Below are positions 20,590 through 33,000 of a stretch of 64,000 bases of DNA, piece by piece. The translations under genes and the position numbers were made by a program. The stretch is taken from NCBI GenBank assembly GCA_977006965.1, contig OZ345372.1, positions 2,418,001 to 2,482,000 of the forward strand, read 5' to 3'. The notes beneath the pieces are model-generated. The model saw only the letters and a list, made by a program, of their open reading frames with translations, did no database searches and was not told where the DNA came from. Numbering within the stretch: position 1 is the first letter of the stretch; each line of letters begins with the position of its first letter. This DNA is from Phymatolithon calcareum. Its lineage: Eukaryota; Rhodophyta; Florideophyceae; Hapalidiales.

Positions 20590-21065
20590 ATTGACGATTT
20601 GCGACAGCGTACGGAACAGGCGACATGGCTGAGATGCCTAAGGCTGATATTTCATCGGGCGCAATTGTGGAGAAAATCAATATGGGGTGGGTACTTTGGT
20701 ATCACAGCGGTAATTGATCTGGTTGCGCTCCATCGCATTTTATCATCATTGCAGTTGGTTTTTGAAGCTAGGACCACGAAATAGAACTTCCGGAAGGAGC
20801 ATATATGAATTTTATACTAAGCTCCAAGTCTATCTCCTCTCCTTTACAGTCTCAAGAGTGTTACTGAGAGCGTTTATTAAATATTGCTTTTAAAAAAAGA
20901 TGGGTCCTGATGTAGGAGATGAGCGCAAGCGAATCACACGTGCACTTTTTAGTAGAGAAATATGAATCAAGAAGGTCATGAGTGACCAGACGACGGTACA
21001 TTAGAAAACCGTTCGAAAAGCTAGCCCTGTTAGTCCTAGGTGGGGCACTGGGAGCTTTTAAATTA
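20590..21065 (+). pseudogene. Family A LINE C-terminus split by a family T tail
   Basis: Part one (20599-20755) encodes TWLRCLRLIFHRAQLW, GYFGITAVIDLVALHRIL. Sequence ending in the family T terminus intervenes (about 20761-20898). Part two resumes with GGTCCTGATGTAGGAG and the tail CTAGCCCTGTTAGTC...GGGAGCTTTTAAATTAA..ATATCCCC. Subfamily resembles 21115-21412 and 38873-39158. Confidence 0.7.
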
Positions 21066-21114
21066 ATCCTTACATATCCCCCGCGAACATGGTACGCATG
21101 TCATTGACATTCAA

Positions 21115-21412
21115 TGAGAAATGCCTGAGGCTGATTTTTAATAGAGCGCCATTGTGAAAAAAATCGATACTGGATGAAAACAGTACTACGACAGCGGTAT
21201 CTGAGCTGGTTGCACTCCAACGCAGTTTATCGTCAACGCAAGCGGGCCCTGATGTAGAAGATGAGGGCAATCGACTCAGACGTACACTTGTTAGTAGAGA
21301 AATTCGAATTAAGGACGCCATGAGTGACTAGACTACGCTTCATTAGAAAACGGTTCGGAAAGCAAGCCCTGTTACTCCTAGGTGAGGCGCTGGGAGCTTA
21401 TCTATCCCCCAT
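21115..21412 (+). pseudogene. Family A LINE C-terminus, short copy
   Basis: Encodes RCLRLIFNRAPL, a stop, then TTAVSELVALQRSL, GPDVEDEGNRLRRTLVSRE and IRIKDAMSD with a stop, followed by a shortened tail (CCTGTTACTC...GCTTATCTATCCCC). Confidence 0.75.
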
Positions 21413-21924
21413 TCAATGAGAATCTGAACCCAAGCTTTAGTACTCTTGTAGAATCTCATTTGTACACTATTACGAAATAGGTGTCAAGGTCTACGCGACG
21501 CTTTTTGCCTCCTATATGTGGCCTATGGTAACTTTCTGACAACACAACAGCGATTGTAATCGTATCTGAAGTCGATGGTTTCTCTCACGATTGTGTTCCG
21601 CTCTAGATTATACATCTCAACGCTTGTGGACTTTAGATTCCTAGTCGCTTAGTCCTCTGCTGTCATCGCGCCGCGGGAAGCATCCACAATGACCCGCCGC
21701 TCTCACCGCACCTCTTTTATCTAACCACTTTCGCTCCTACGCGGCGTAGACGACAGTGGTCGCCATGTCCGCGATTGCGGCGTTTTCCTCAGGTGTGCCG
21801 AAAAACTCCATCTAGTCGGCCGTGAACGGACTTTGCCGTCAGCGGTCCAGAACAAGGCAGTGGCGATGCGGGATAACATGGAATAGAAAAAGCGTTGCAG
21901 ATATGAGCTATCGGTAAAAACGTC
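21413..21924. other. No supported gene
   Basis: A 99-codon minus-strand frame at 21721-22020 overlaps family T sequence and has no motif. Confidence 0.4.
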
Positions 21925-22105
21925 AAGTGGACTCCAAGTTTGTCCCCCACAGGAGGGAGGTTTTTGCTGGTAGCACCACGGCACTTCAGAAGGAACAGAA
22001 GTGAGTATTGTAAGCTGCACCTACACTAGCAGCTGAAACGCATCTCCCGTACAGTCTCAAGAGTGCTGCCGAGGGCGTTTAATAAATTCTACATTCAAAA
22101 AAGTG
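21925..22105 (+). repeat. Family T 3' end
   Basis: Blocks CAAGTGGACTCCAAG, GGAGGGAGGTTTTTGC, AGCAGCTGAAACGCATCTCC and GTTTAATAAATTC with an A-run, matching 50650-50855. Confidence 0.65.
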
Positions 22106-23237
22106 GCGGTGTGGATGAAAAAATGGGGAACAAAAGAATATCTGTTCACACCTCATCCCTAACCAATAATAGAGCTTGAAACAGGAGGCTGACAGGAAAG
22201 AGTAGCGAATGGAGCTGAATATAGAAACAATACAGCACACCGGTCTCAGAAGAATATCACCTTCCGATAGTTTGGTAGTATACGGATTCCGCCCTGAGTA
22301 GTGTGCCGCAATGCTCAAGGAATCTGGGAGGGAGAACGGAAGGAGATGAAAGAGGGTAACGAGATGACCAGCTACCGTGAGCATCCTAAATAGTTTCCAA
22401 CTCGGGTCATCCCCTTGAAGGACGGCGGCTGAGGATTGGCTGCTTAGAGATTTAGATCTTAATCCCCCGAAGCTCTGCACTTTGTGCGGCTTAGAGCTGT
22501 TGTGACATCAAATACCACTCGTATCTGTTAAAGTCTACTGTAGCCGTAAGTATTGGAAGTTGTTCTAGAACAACTCCGAAACCTGCATAAAGAAAAAAAG
22601 AAAGAAACAATACAGTACCTTCCAAGAGTTGTCCCGGAGAAGAACGAGATAACGAAGAAGAAGGAGGCTCTTGGAGAGTGCACTCCTCCAGTGACACCAA
22701 AGTTACAAAGGGTACTCGAGTGAAATTGAAAATTTCATAGAAACCTAGATCTAGTTGTCGCAAAACGGTGAGAACGAGTTTAGAACAGAAGGAGAGTTTA
22801 TACCTTTGTTCTCAATGATGTAGAACCATGCAAAGGTCTAAGTGATAATCAAGAATGTCGTTGAACACCTACTAGTCGTGCTGAATCTCGAATGAAACAC
22901 AGGCAATATGAGTAGAAGTCAAGATTCCATTACCCTCAGATGGTTGGCCAGCTACTTTTTCAATAGACGGCAAAGTTCAAACAAACTCATTTGTGTTCTG
23001 CGAGTATAGTCTAAGCACAGGAATGCCCGTTTGTGCATGGTAGTTTTTTTTGGCAGCTAAAGATTCAGCAAATCAAGGTCATAATCGTCATATTCCATCC
23101 TGTGGCCATATTGTTACAGAAAACGCTTCAAATGTGGCCATGGAAAAGCCCGTTACAGTCACCAATGATGAAATAAAATCACGTTTTAACTTATCGAGGA
23201 ACAAGTGTATTTCAAGCGAACAGGGGGTTGATTGGAT
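22106..23237. other. No supported feature
   Basis: Frames at 22079-22480 and 22491-22763 (minus) and 23050-23313 (plus) carry no recognisable domain, and the last overlaps a family D remnant. Confidence 0.4.
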
Positions 23238-23300
23238 TATTATTTTTGAAGTTGCCGGCGCATATGCTGACGCTCGGGGTGAGATGCTACAGGGCCGATT
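23238..23300 (-). repeat. Family D tail remnant
   Basis: ATTTTTGAAGTTGCCGGCGC and ATGCTGACGCTCGGGG match the family D terminus (AAAAGTTACCAACGC, CTGCTGACGCTTGGGG) in the reverse orientation. Confidence 0.45.
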
Positions 23301-23380
23301 TATTCTTGGTTGAGTATGGCGGTTGTGAAGCATTTCAGTGGTCGACAAAAAGCCTCCCTTGATTCTCTGGAAGGCTTCGA

Positions 23381-23414
23381 CGGATAATAATAATATTATT
23401 AATATTATTATCCG
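23381..23414. repeat. AT-rich near-palindrome
   Basis: CGGATAATAATAATATT and its near inverse form a 34-bp quasi-palindrome made of TAA/ATT units. Confidence 0.6.
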
Positions 23415-23473
23415 GCGAAAATAATTATTATTTCACTGTCCTGTGTCACGCGGGGATCTCTCATATATCTCCG

Positions 23474-23520
23474 CGTATGATCGTCAGACCTCTAATTATT
23501 GGAGGGCTGACGATCATACG
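23474..23520. repeat. 47-bp hairpin
   Basis: CGTATGATCGTCAG and its exact inverse complement flank an inner CCTC..GAGG stem. It lies 59 bp from the AT-rich palindrome. Confidence 0.7.
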
Positions 23521-26500
23521 TTTTCTTTCCACTAAACAAATGAAATGTTCTGTATAGTCCATGAAATGAATTTTGAAACGTAGGCGATGTGCGTGCTGAA
23601 TGTGTACGCTTTCCGGTGCGAGCAATGTTTGCCAGTATCATAGCCCCTACAGCAGTTTCACAAAAAATAGTTCAATTCCAAGCTAAGTTACTTAGCTTTT
23701 TTGAAACTTAATAGGTTTTGGAATGTCGTGCGGCATTCGGCAAGAACCTTGTATGCGTACGAGGGCGATCTTGAAACTACAACAAAGATCAGCATTATGG
23801 AGTACCACTCTCGACCACGGGATACATCCACCAGGGGATAAAGCCTTATCTCACCAAGTAAAATTTCCCGAAACCATTCGTTCCGCTCAGCATGCCCATG
23901 GTAGGATGTGCAACAAGGCTTGCGTCGACAGATGGTTACACTGTCCTACACCAATATCAATCAGGGCCTGGATCGCGCGTTAGGGTTGCTTTTTCAACAG
24001 GAGATAGGCGGTTTGGAAGAACAATGTGGCATCGTAATTTTTCAGTTAAATTTGATGGAAATGAGAAGGCAAGAAAGCAACCGTACCAAAGGGAACGTGA
24101 GCTATATTTAGGATCACAGTGCGATCGTTATGCAATGCATCATCAATGGAAGAGAAATGGATGATGCGGAGGAGTTGGCACCGGTTCTAAATTTACCTCT
24201 ATGGTGCAAACAAGACCATTGCACAGTGAAGCACCACGTCTCGTACAATACATGATCAACACCGATGTCATAGTAATGTACGCGGTGCTCTGTTTCTTTG
24301 CCGTCTGTTCTCCTAAGGACCGCTCATGTACCGTACAGTGAACTGCATTACATAGCTCTAGAGAGACGAGTGGCTTCCTGGCCCGGCAGACGACGATAAT
24401 CTTGGAGATTTTAAGACATTTTAGAGTACGGTAGCCTGAGGAAAGAGAGAAAGAATGAGTTGCCTTGGAGTCCGGTAACGTTCCACTAACTTAGTACTCA
24501 GGAGGTGGCTGACGGGGAGGATTCGCGGAGAGCAATGCGGAGCCTCAAAATGTTTAAGCACAATCCTCTGTTGGCATTCCGAGCATCCCCTGGCTCTGCA
24601 CAGTACATTACTGCCCACGCGTTGTGCTGTAGAGCTTGCAACGTAGGGGATGCATGTCATCTTGCACGTTCCCGCAGCTACTAGTAAGGCGTGGTAATCT
24701 CCTACTGCCGTACTCTGATGTACTTACATCCACTTCGATTTTTCTATAAGAAATAGCGCGTTGGCGAGGGCGATCATCGATATGATTGCCACCGTTGCAA
24801 ACTTGCCAGCAGCGATCGTATCAGGAGAAGATGCGGAAAGTCAGAGAAATAACCATTGAGATCGTTTGTAGTTCTGCATTGTATATCGTTGCAATACGTG
24901 GGGATGAGACGGCAAACGACAATTGTGGCCTATTCACCTCCCCAGAATCAAATTTTTACTGTATGTATAGAGACGCGGCAATCTTAATTTTGGGATATGT
25001 GTGGAAGGCGTCGTATGGCTTGCCAATGACGGCAATCATGAAGGATTCTTGGTGTCGATCCGGGAGACTTGCTCCAAAAGCAGTTGTTTCACACCAAATA
25101 AGAAGCTGCCGCACTTGATGGCCGGTTGCTGTTGATGAAGAGTTTTCAGTTTCATATTGTTTTTACAATACTCATGCAACAGAATATTCGACATGAAAGC
25201 TTCATGACCCTGCGTTCGCCAGAATGTACTAAAGCGTGCACAAGTGTAATGCCGCAACTTCCCTGGAACTTCAAAAACTTCCGATTGTTTGCTTGTGTCC
25301 AACGGCGGTTCTCGGTCTGTCTTCCTCTTCGTCAAGCACCTACTACAGTAGTTACTGTTTCCAGTGGCTCCACGGGGAAGTTCGAGGTCGCCGTTGGACA
25401 CATTCGCTGGTTGGATGTTGCGTGGTGTCGTCGTCCAACAACGCATGTCAAACGAGAGCAATTTCAGAGAGCACCTCCGTAAATTTTTATGGTGTCCGTT
25501 GTGCGCAACGGCCATCAATGGGCCGTGCCTTTTGTGCGGCGATGTCGAACGAACCCACGTATCCGTCGCTCAGACTATGGCGACCGATATGATACTCAGC
25601 TGGCGGTGATCATTGCACATACAGTGCAGTATTATTATTATGGTCGAATTCTGAGATCGTCGTGCATTCTATATTTAGGGGGACAGTGCGATAGTTTTTG
25701 GCCATGTGACTAGTATTGATCACACTTGGAAATACAATGTAAAATTAATTTATAGTTGAGCGAATGAGGGAAGTTGCTCGAGCTGGCACCAGTTTATCAA
25801 TACTGTACTATACAGAGTGCCGCTCCACCAGTATCATACAGTAACTTGTGTAGAATACCCGCAGAATCACCACGTCTTGCCCTTTAATTCTTCTACTTGA
25901 TCATTTCACGAACAGAAGCGATTTATATATATTCCTCAATCGGCTGAGTACAGTTAGTGAAGATGACTCGCTATCAAGCGCTAATAGAGTTTCAACCAGC
26001 GGAGAGATATTCTCGCATGGATAGATCAGAACTATATGGAAGAGAGGCACTTTCTCTGCATGAGGCTTATGATCGTGGCCTAATTTGATACAATTCCTAC
26101 CTCTTCTTCTCGCTAGAATCAAATACTGTACGTGCACAGTGTAGTCGAGGGGAGTGCCATATCGTTGGAGCAGACAAAGTTGACTTGGATTGGGACTTCG
26201 GTCGCCCGGCAAGGGAAATGATTCAACGTTGCACAGTAGATCATGCTCTCACCTTCATCTAAAGTTATGGCTTGAAAATTTTGAATGGAACGTGTAATTT
26301 TATTTCTAACGAGAGTGCTGTTGGCGAAAGTGATCGGAAGAGATTGGCATCCGCTTCAAAACCGATATGCACTTCCATGCCTGCGACGCACTCCCGCCAA
26401 GATCAAGCGTTCGACAGCAAGACAGCAGAGGTGCGGAATGCTGTTCCTTGAAACGTGTTTTTGCGGAATGGCACTACGTTGGGTGCAATACGGAGAGCTA

Positions 26501-28024
26501 ACAGTACGTAAACGCAGATGAATGTAAAGCTTGTCTCGAAATGTAAATTGTTGAGCTACGTATACGCGGGACGCATAGTCCTGTACAGTACGGCACAGTA
26601 TAGTTTATAATCTTTATCGGTTTATACATTGGCACGTGCCCAAGACAGCAACTTTTGCACGAAAGCTCTGGTAAATTTTACAGGCACGAGAATGAGATTT
26701 GAAACAGTTCTTTGCTTTCATATCTGAAAGCAACAAACCGTTTCGAACCACACCTTCAATCTAAATTTAGATCTAAAAATTTCGAATAAAATATGAGGAC
26801 CGAATATGACCCGTGTTCTAAGAATCTTCCAATGCACAAGCCTAGGCCATCTGAGATGCACCCGGCAGTACGGAGTCCGAACAAAGGGGAATGTCCGTTG
26901 AACTCCTGATGGGAATAACCGTTCGGTGCACCACCAAAGAAAAGCTTTTTCTAGCGGCAATAAGCAGAAGTCGAACACCGGCGATGTGTACACGAAATCA
27001 CAAAACTGCCAGCCGCCTTTCGCTATGCTGCCTTTCGAGGCAATGACGTCCGAGGAAACGCATTCTGACTCCGTGTATGATACAGGCTGGTCCGAATAGC
27101 ATTAAGATCCATGCCCGACGGCACCAACGTGCGGCATTTCCATGTTGCCACTCTACTTGTTTTTATTGGCAAGAGGCAACTCGTGGCAGAATCAATTGCG
27201 CGCATCATATGACTGCATGGCGTCTCCATCATGTTGCGCGTCCCAAGCTCTCCAAGCTCTCGATTTTCAATGCTGTATCATAAACCATATAGAACATTTC
27301 CTTTCCATTGGCCGATTCTTACGGCATATATTTTATCTGGAAATAGGACTTTGTCGAAGGCTCGGACGACAGATTTCCGTCCAGCGCATAATTGCATGAT
27401 GCGGTGTCCAGCGCTCGAAAGTACTCATTTCGGCACACCGTTCAGATGCAAGATCGTGGCAGTAGCATTGTTTCCAATTTTCAATCTCAGGTGACATCTC
27501 GCTGGATTCAATAGATTCCGCACCCAACGGCTCTCTAAATGGTTTGACTTTTACAAACGCCACTGTCTAACCAAGCCAAACGTTCTGCTGTTCATACTAT
27601 ATTACCGCATGGCACACAAAAAGCAACAAACTTGTAGTGCTGTAATGTACTCAACAAGCACATACCACGAGGCGCAGAAGCACTGTACTGTACGATTGCA
27701 GACATCGCAAGGCACTTCGCCGCCATGTTCCCACTTGTTCAAAGTTTCTGTCGCATCCACAAAACTTTTCAATTTTTACTTCTTGCCAGTCAGAGGATTG
27801 CTGTTCAGCTTGCCTTCCGTTGCTGTCAACTGTGAACCTACTTTCTGAGGAAGGAGTGAGGAAAAGCACCATAAATGTTGTTAGAAAACGAGAAATTTAT
27901 TCACAGGCTCCTGCCTGCTCAACTGCAAACTGGACATGCTTGCCCCGTGACGCTATCCAAATATATATACATTGCTTCTGGAAGAGTTTGCACAAAAGTT
28001 AGATGGTAAAATTAATGGCCCTCG
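23521..28024. other. Repeat-poor stretch without a confirmed gene
   Basis: Apart from one endonuclease remnant (27085-27170, minus) I recognise no mobile element. The longest frame is 25036-25518 on the minus strand (160 codons), with two Cys pairs (CSRC, about residue 60) but no defined domain; plus-strand frames overlap it at 25126-25609, so it is uncertain. Probably host intergenic DNA or genes with introns that I cannot resolve. Confidence 0.4.
27085..27170 (-). pseudogene. LINE endonuclease start, remnant
   Basis: The minus strand encodes KTSRVATWKCRTLVPSG, close to the common RVATWNVRTL start of RTE-like LINE endonucleases (Asn replaced by Lys). Nothing downstream is recognisable. Confidence 0.35.
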
Positions 28025-28025
28025 C

Positions 28026-28400
28026 TTACGGGTATCCGTAGTATTCACGAACAACAACCAGAGGTGAGCTGCTGCTGCTACCCTTACTGCTGCTGTGGCC
28101 ACTGCTGGAGCCCCTTGAGCTGTGTGACGAGGACGACGACTGGCCGAGATCGTCCAGGATGTAGTCTGGGATGGAGGCGGAGGAAGATTTCTGAGTCTCG
28201 CGCTGCTTGGCAGCGGTCTTCTTCTTGTAGTAGCTCTTCTTCTGTCTCTCGCGACGTTTCTCAATTGAGATTTTCAGCCGCTTCTCGGACTCCGACAGCA
28301 CCTCATCGTTCTTCCACACGTAAGTCGGCGGTCGACCTCTTGACTTCTTAGATGAATCTTCATAACGGGAACTCATGGTGGTGTTAGAGACGGTGTGCAA
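28026..28400 (-). CDS. Small basic, Ser-rich protein with AT-hook-like motif
   Basis: 124 residues from the ATG at 28400, or 116 from a second in-frame ATG at 28376, which opens MSSRYEDSSKK. Residues about 18-23 give SRGRPP, an AT-hook-like core. Residues about 35-70 are a dense Lys/Arg helix (SEKRLKISIEKRRERQKKSY) resembling a bZIP basic region without a leucine zipper. The last 45 residues are Ser runs ending in EYYGYP. Composition suggests a nuclear DNA- or RNA-binding protein; that is inference. It is not part of any repeat family seen here and the frame is intact, so a host gene is likely. The start choice is uncertain. Confidence 0.6.
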   Translation of the reverse strand: MHTVSNTTMSSRYEDSSKKSRGRPPTYVWKNDEVLSESEKRLKISIEKRRERQKKSYYKKKTAAKQRETQKSSSASIPDYILDDLGQSSSSSHSSRGSSSGHSSSKGSSSSSPLVVVREYYGYP

Positions 28401-29702
28401 AGTCTAGGTGGAGGGGAATGGTCTTCAGACGTAATTTGGTTGAACTCTGGGTTTGCGGTGTGTTGAGTTTGATCGATGGCGGGCAGATCGAGTTAACCCG
28501 GATGGTCGCTGCCTATTTATTGAAGTCGGAGCTCCGCCGTGGGGCGCTATGCGTACAGTATGACCACGAGTGCAGATACCTTGTGCCTTCAAAACCTCTC
28601 ACTTGTTTGGAATGTCGTTTCTTCGACAGCTGCACGCACATCGGATTTACGAGTCCACCACCGCATTGCTGGTTGGCCGGCACCGGTTGCTATAGGTATG
28701 CCCAATGGGACCATTGTACATTTCCACACTGCCCACTCCCTGATCTAATCCCCATTACACCAGCAGTGCATTATTCATGACGACACAAGTCTATGATACG
28801 CAACGCTCTGTCCAAAAATCGCCCTCCAGCAAGGCGTTCATCAAAAATGACTATTTTGCCTCTTGGTCAATATTCTCATACTTCCGGGAAGGTAAGATCT
28901 AGCGGACGAAAGACATGTCCTTGGGCAACCTAGCAAGGCATTGAATGCGCTGTTAGTGGTCTAATAATTATTCTTAATTTCTGGAAATTTTAGCAGAAAT
29001 AAGGGGAACATAACTGAGGTTTCGACTGGACTTGGTTGTATATGTTGCGAGAAACTACGTCAGTCCTCAACCTGGTCTCCATGCAAACTGTAACTCCATA
29101 GAAATCGTCCTCATTCTTTGTGGACGCGGCACATTCGCCTTGGCGACATCACTCAGGGACGAGCGACAGAGTCCACGGGTATCTGCAAATAGTTCGTTGC
29201 CACAAATTTTTACACGCCCGTCCGCGTTTCTGTGTCGTACAAGATTCCTGTTCTACCAGTTAGAATAACATGTCTGTCAAGACAGATATTTGGATACTTC
29301 CGCCAGTTCTAGCTGACATCGCCTCTGTCTTTTGTTCACAAGATTTGCATCATGTCTTTCAGTTCTTTGTCGGACACACAATCCCTACTGCTGCATGTCA
29401 TGCTCTTTTGCATGGCATGCTCATATACTGTTCAAATTCTAATTCTCAGGAAAACACGTGTGACAGACTGCTTGTATCGCCCATGGACAGTCCACATGTA
29501 ATATCTAACTGAGTAGGCCGTCATGCACTGAGTCCGGCTAATGGCAAATGGGCGTATTTATAAGTGAAAGTTCCTGAGAAAAGCGCTCAAGAAAATGGAA
29601 GAACAAGTGGTACTAGAGAAAGCGTGCCTTTATATACAAATGACATATGTAGGGTTGAGGAAGTGTGACCAACCGTTTAATGAACAAGACAATATGAGTA
29701 TT
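28401..29702. other. No supported gene
   Basis: Short frames only (for example 28418-28780 and 29032-29268, plus), none with motifs. The first part is the presumed promoter region of the 28026-28400 gene. Confidence 0.4.
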
Positions 29703-29755
29703 GGGGATATATGATTTTTTTAAACACCCAAAGCCTCAGAGTTGAGTAACAAATT
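29703..29755 (-). repeat. Family A 3' tail only
   Basis: Minus strand TTGTTACTCAACTCTGAGGC, TTTGGGTG and ATATATCCCC. An extreme truncation. Confidence 0.6.
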
Positions 29756-29789
29756 GTGAGCAAAGCGAATGAAATGCATAAGGTTACTT

Positions 29790-30165
29790 ATAATCGAACT
29801 CTACTAGGAAGTAAATCAACAGTGGATATATACTATGGAACCAGTGCTGCATTTGGGACTGTGCTCTAACACAGAATGATGCAACGGATATGAAATAAAA
29901 GACTGAATGTAAGTGCAATATAACTCGTTGAAATGAGAATCAAGGAGATCTTAGGTGACTATGGAAGCGAACGAGAAGTTCTCCTGCTTCTCAGCGTTGA
30001 GAGAGATTGTTCTACATGTGCATACTTGGAAATATGCAGAGGGGTCATGAGAGCATTATGTAGACTTGTCGGAAAGGACGTAAAGAAAAACGCTTCACTA
30101 TGGGTCTTATCCACAGCAGAAGAAAATGTGATAGATAGACGAACACGTAGACTGTAGTCAGATTT
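29790..30165 (+). pseudogene. Family A LINE, two decayed fragments
   Basis: 29825-29965 retains YGTSAAFG and MRIKEILGD, the family A C-terminus. 29990-30160 retains sequence of the thumb (the GLFYK..GKYAE region) in shifting frames. The order is reversed relative to the element, so these are two insertions or a rearrangement. Confidence 0.5.
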
Positions 30166-30399
30166 TCGTGAGAGAAGCACTGCAGAATGCAGATTCTAGA
30201 GAGGGGATATCGGAGAGACTTATTAGTGGCATGTCAAAGGGAAGAGTAAGGAAGAATGAATAGTGCGTTGCCCATACGTTCGTAGGACTGGGAGGCTTTT
30301 AAGTATAAACTTTACCAAAAAAAGAATGAATAAGTTCTCAATCTCAGAAAGAGGCACTTTGACAGCATGACTAAGATGCTCAAGGTACATGTCCAACCG

Positions 30400-30645
30400 A
30401 ACTCCTCTTTGCATGACATCAACACAACAGTAGATGCGAATTTTAGATGCAGCGCCATTATCGCACTGATATCTACCTGTACAGCGGCATCAGCTGTATT
30501 ATATTCGGAGTGTAATGACTAAGGAAATGGAGCACGAATGCGAGCGTGCTAAATAACAATCGAGGATATTTATGAATGTGTTGGTAAGCACTCGAGAAAC
30601 TGCCCGGTTATTCAAGAAATAAGGCTTTGGGGGCTTTTCAGAACT
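30400..30645 (+). pseudogene. Family A LINE C-terminus, decayed
   Basis: GCGCCATTATCGCACTG, ATGGAGCACGAATGCGAGCG and the tail CGAGAAACTGCCCGGTTATTC...GGCTTTGGGGGCTTTT follow the order of the family A 3' end, with multiple stops. Confidence 0.55.
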
Positions 30646-31744
30646 ATTTTCACTCTCCTACTAGATTATTGACATTGCATTTCCACTTTTCAGCAGTTTT
30701 GTGCCGTTGGTACAGTAGATACAAGGCCTGACATGCAGCGGCGTCTGTATCATAGATCAGAGTTTTATGTCAAGTTGACATCTCTGTAACGAGTATGAAT
30801 GCAGCGAAAGAGCGAAATGCTCACTTTCCCACGTTCGGACGTTGCACCATGAATAATGAGCAACATTATTCACCTGTTTCAAAAAAGAGTCCACATGAAG
30901 GGACATCATGCCGTTGTTCGTGCAGCAAAGGCACTCAGGCATTTGGTCCCTTACACATGCGTTTTTACGAATTTATTTAGCCCCAATGGCGACTGCGTGC
31001 GAGATGAGTGGACTTCGTTTGGGGAAAGGACTCTATCCCCACTTTATCTAGGAGCGATTGGGCTAAAGATTGTAACTTGTCTGGAAACAAGGCTCATGCT
31101 GGGGGCTGCAGACGTACGCAGATGTCTATTGCGCTGCAGCTGCCAATCTCCGGGCACACGAAGGATTTTTCGTCCATCGCTTACGCCATCGACAAAGAAG
31201 ATGTAGTTGCTTGCTGCTCGGATACGAACAGCTCAGCGCTCTAAGCGCAGTGACTTCTGTGTTCGTCTATGCTACAACTGTGACCGTAGATATGTCGTGC
31301 TCCGAGGCCCTACGCTAAAATACGGTACTCCGTCAGCAAAAGATCAAGACGGATGACAGTTGAAAAACTTCAATTGGGTGCAAAGTCGCAACATTCTCAA
31401 CTTTTTCGCACTCCAATCTCGAAGCACATCCTGGAGGCCGCAATGCATGCTATCACTATAACTATTACACACTCATACAGCGCAAGCCACGAGGGTAACA
31501 TTGATAGTGACCCAAGGGCCTTAGAGACTATTGGAACTGCGGTGCAAAGTGATTGGCATGGATTTGTCCACTACCCACATTAGTGGGTTAGGTGGTTTCT
31601 TGAATAATCAATTTTCGTCCTCAAGTAGCCTTGTTGTTCGTCCACCTCGTGCAGGTATTTTGGTGATTCACTGGTCCCGTCATCCTCGCGGCAGGCCCTG
31701 TGCTGATTTCTCCGAATAGGTGGGTTTTCCTTGCTCTCACAATC
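30646..31744. other. No supported gene
   Basis: Frames at 30856-31206, 31008-31244 and 31353-31583 (plus) have no recognisable features. Confidence 0.4.
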
Positions 31745-31930
31745 ACTGATGCACCATGGGACCCTCGAGATCCCTTTTTGAGCTCAGAGGAAGGTTTTTG
31801 AATTTTGCTCACTTTGCTGCTTTTGTTGAATTGGAGCCTTTGGGACCCGACTGAGTCCGTGTGGCTCGTCAGAAGTTTTTTTTCTCGAGCGTCTGCAGAT
31901 GCTTTGGTAACAATATAATAAAAATATCAT
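31745..31930 (+). repeat. Family D variant 3' end
   Basis: Aligns with 50258-50440: CTCGAGATCC, GAATTTTGCTCACTTTGCTG, GTCCGTGTGGCTCGTCAGAAG, GCGTCTGCAGATGC and TATAATAAAAATAT. The final part is a variant of the family D terminus. Confidence 0.6.
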
Positions 31931-32394
31931 CTTGCTTTCTTGATGCACCTTGGGGGAGCATGGCGTCTTCAATTCTCGACTTAGATTGGTCATGGGCCGA
32001 TCCATAGAACTACGTCAAAGCCTCTGAACATTGGAAGCGCAAGCCGAAGCTTTCATGTAAAACTGTGCCTCCTCTGCTGTTATTGCAATTGCTTTACAAA
32101 GCATTAGCAAAAGCGCAATGTACGATCTTCGGTAAGACACTGAAGTCATGTCTACTCTTGAACAGTAAGCGGAGCGCCTCTCCGCAGAATATCAGTCTTA
32201 GGTACGTTATAAAGCACTGCCTTGCGAGCCTCAACGGGGAGAGAGCAGTTTACATACATATACTAGGAATATTTGATTATTTTATGTTATTGCTCACAAA
32301 GCCTCACATCGGATGAACATGGTCGCTTTCCGCAAGTTACCGAAGTTAGCGTTCGCTGGTCATTTGCAATCTCTTTGATTCATTTTCTCTATCA
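31931..32394. other. No confident feature
   Basis: Possibly decayed family A sequence upstream of the fragment at 32395; no motif is certain. Confidence 0.3.
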
Positions 32395-32828
32395 ACAGCG
32401 CTCCAGTGTTAGATTGGTGTACGTTAGCATCACAGTGGTGATTGACTTGTTGGGTCTACAACGCATTTTTTCATCGAAGACGAGTCATGAGTGCATGGGG
32501 TGCACGGCGGCCAATTGCTACAATAGAAAAATTCTCCACTATCATGTGCCTTTGAAATTAATCAGGGAGGTCTTAATCTAGCAGAAGAAGAAGAAGCGTA
32601 GATTTTTTTTTGAAAGTTAACAGCACATCTGCAGACACTTGGCGAAACTTTGCGAGTGGCATGCGAGGATAACAAGAGTCCGACTTGATTTGCGATTAGT
32701 GGGTACGACATCATCTGGTGCTTACTTTACCAGAGTACGTCAGCTTAAAGACTTTTCGAAAAGCAGTTTTGGTACTCAAAGGTGACGTGCTGGAAGCTTT
32801 TAAAACAAACTAGTCACATATCCGTGAT
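32395..32828 (+). pseudogene. Family A LINE fragment split by a family D tail
   Basis: 32395-32580 encodes RSSVRLVYVSITVVIDLLGL, QRIFSSKTS (C-terminal block). A minus-strand family D terminus with GAA repeats occupies about 32583-32705. The A tail resumes at 32745-32828 (AAAAGCAGTTTTGGTACTC...GAAGCTTTTAAAACAAAC..ATATCC). Confidence 0.6.
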
Positions 32829-33000
32829 ATCGCATCTAACCCGGCTCTTCTCCGGTACCAAGGGCTCTGCTTGTGAGGAACACTACGTTTGTTTTCGCGA
32901 GGGGCTAGTGCTTATCAATACTTTTTGGATAGAATGTTACTTTGTCTGCACTTACATTCCTATTAGCACATACCTTTTTTTTATAATTCAAGTTTATTTA

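Noticed and set aside
23679-23703. Hairpin AAGCTAAG-TTA-CTTAGCTT followed by a T-run, like a bacterial terminator
   Set aside because: Everything else in the window is eukaryotic; one short stem with a T-run is expected by chance.
25036-25609. Protein-coding gene from the 160-codon frame
   Set aside because: Competing frames on both strands, no domain, and no promoter or conservation evidence; left as unassigned.
28064-28351. Plus-strand frame of 95 codons rich in Cys and Ser
   Set aside because: It is the antisense shadow of the Ser-rich gene at 28026-28400.
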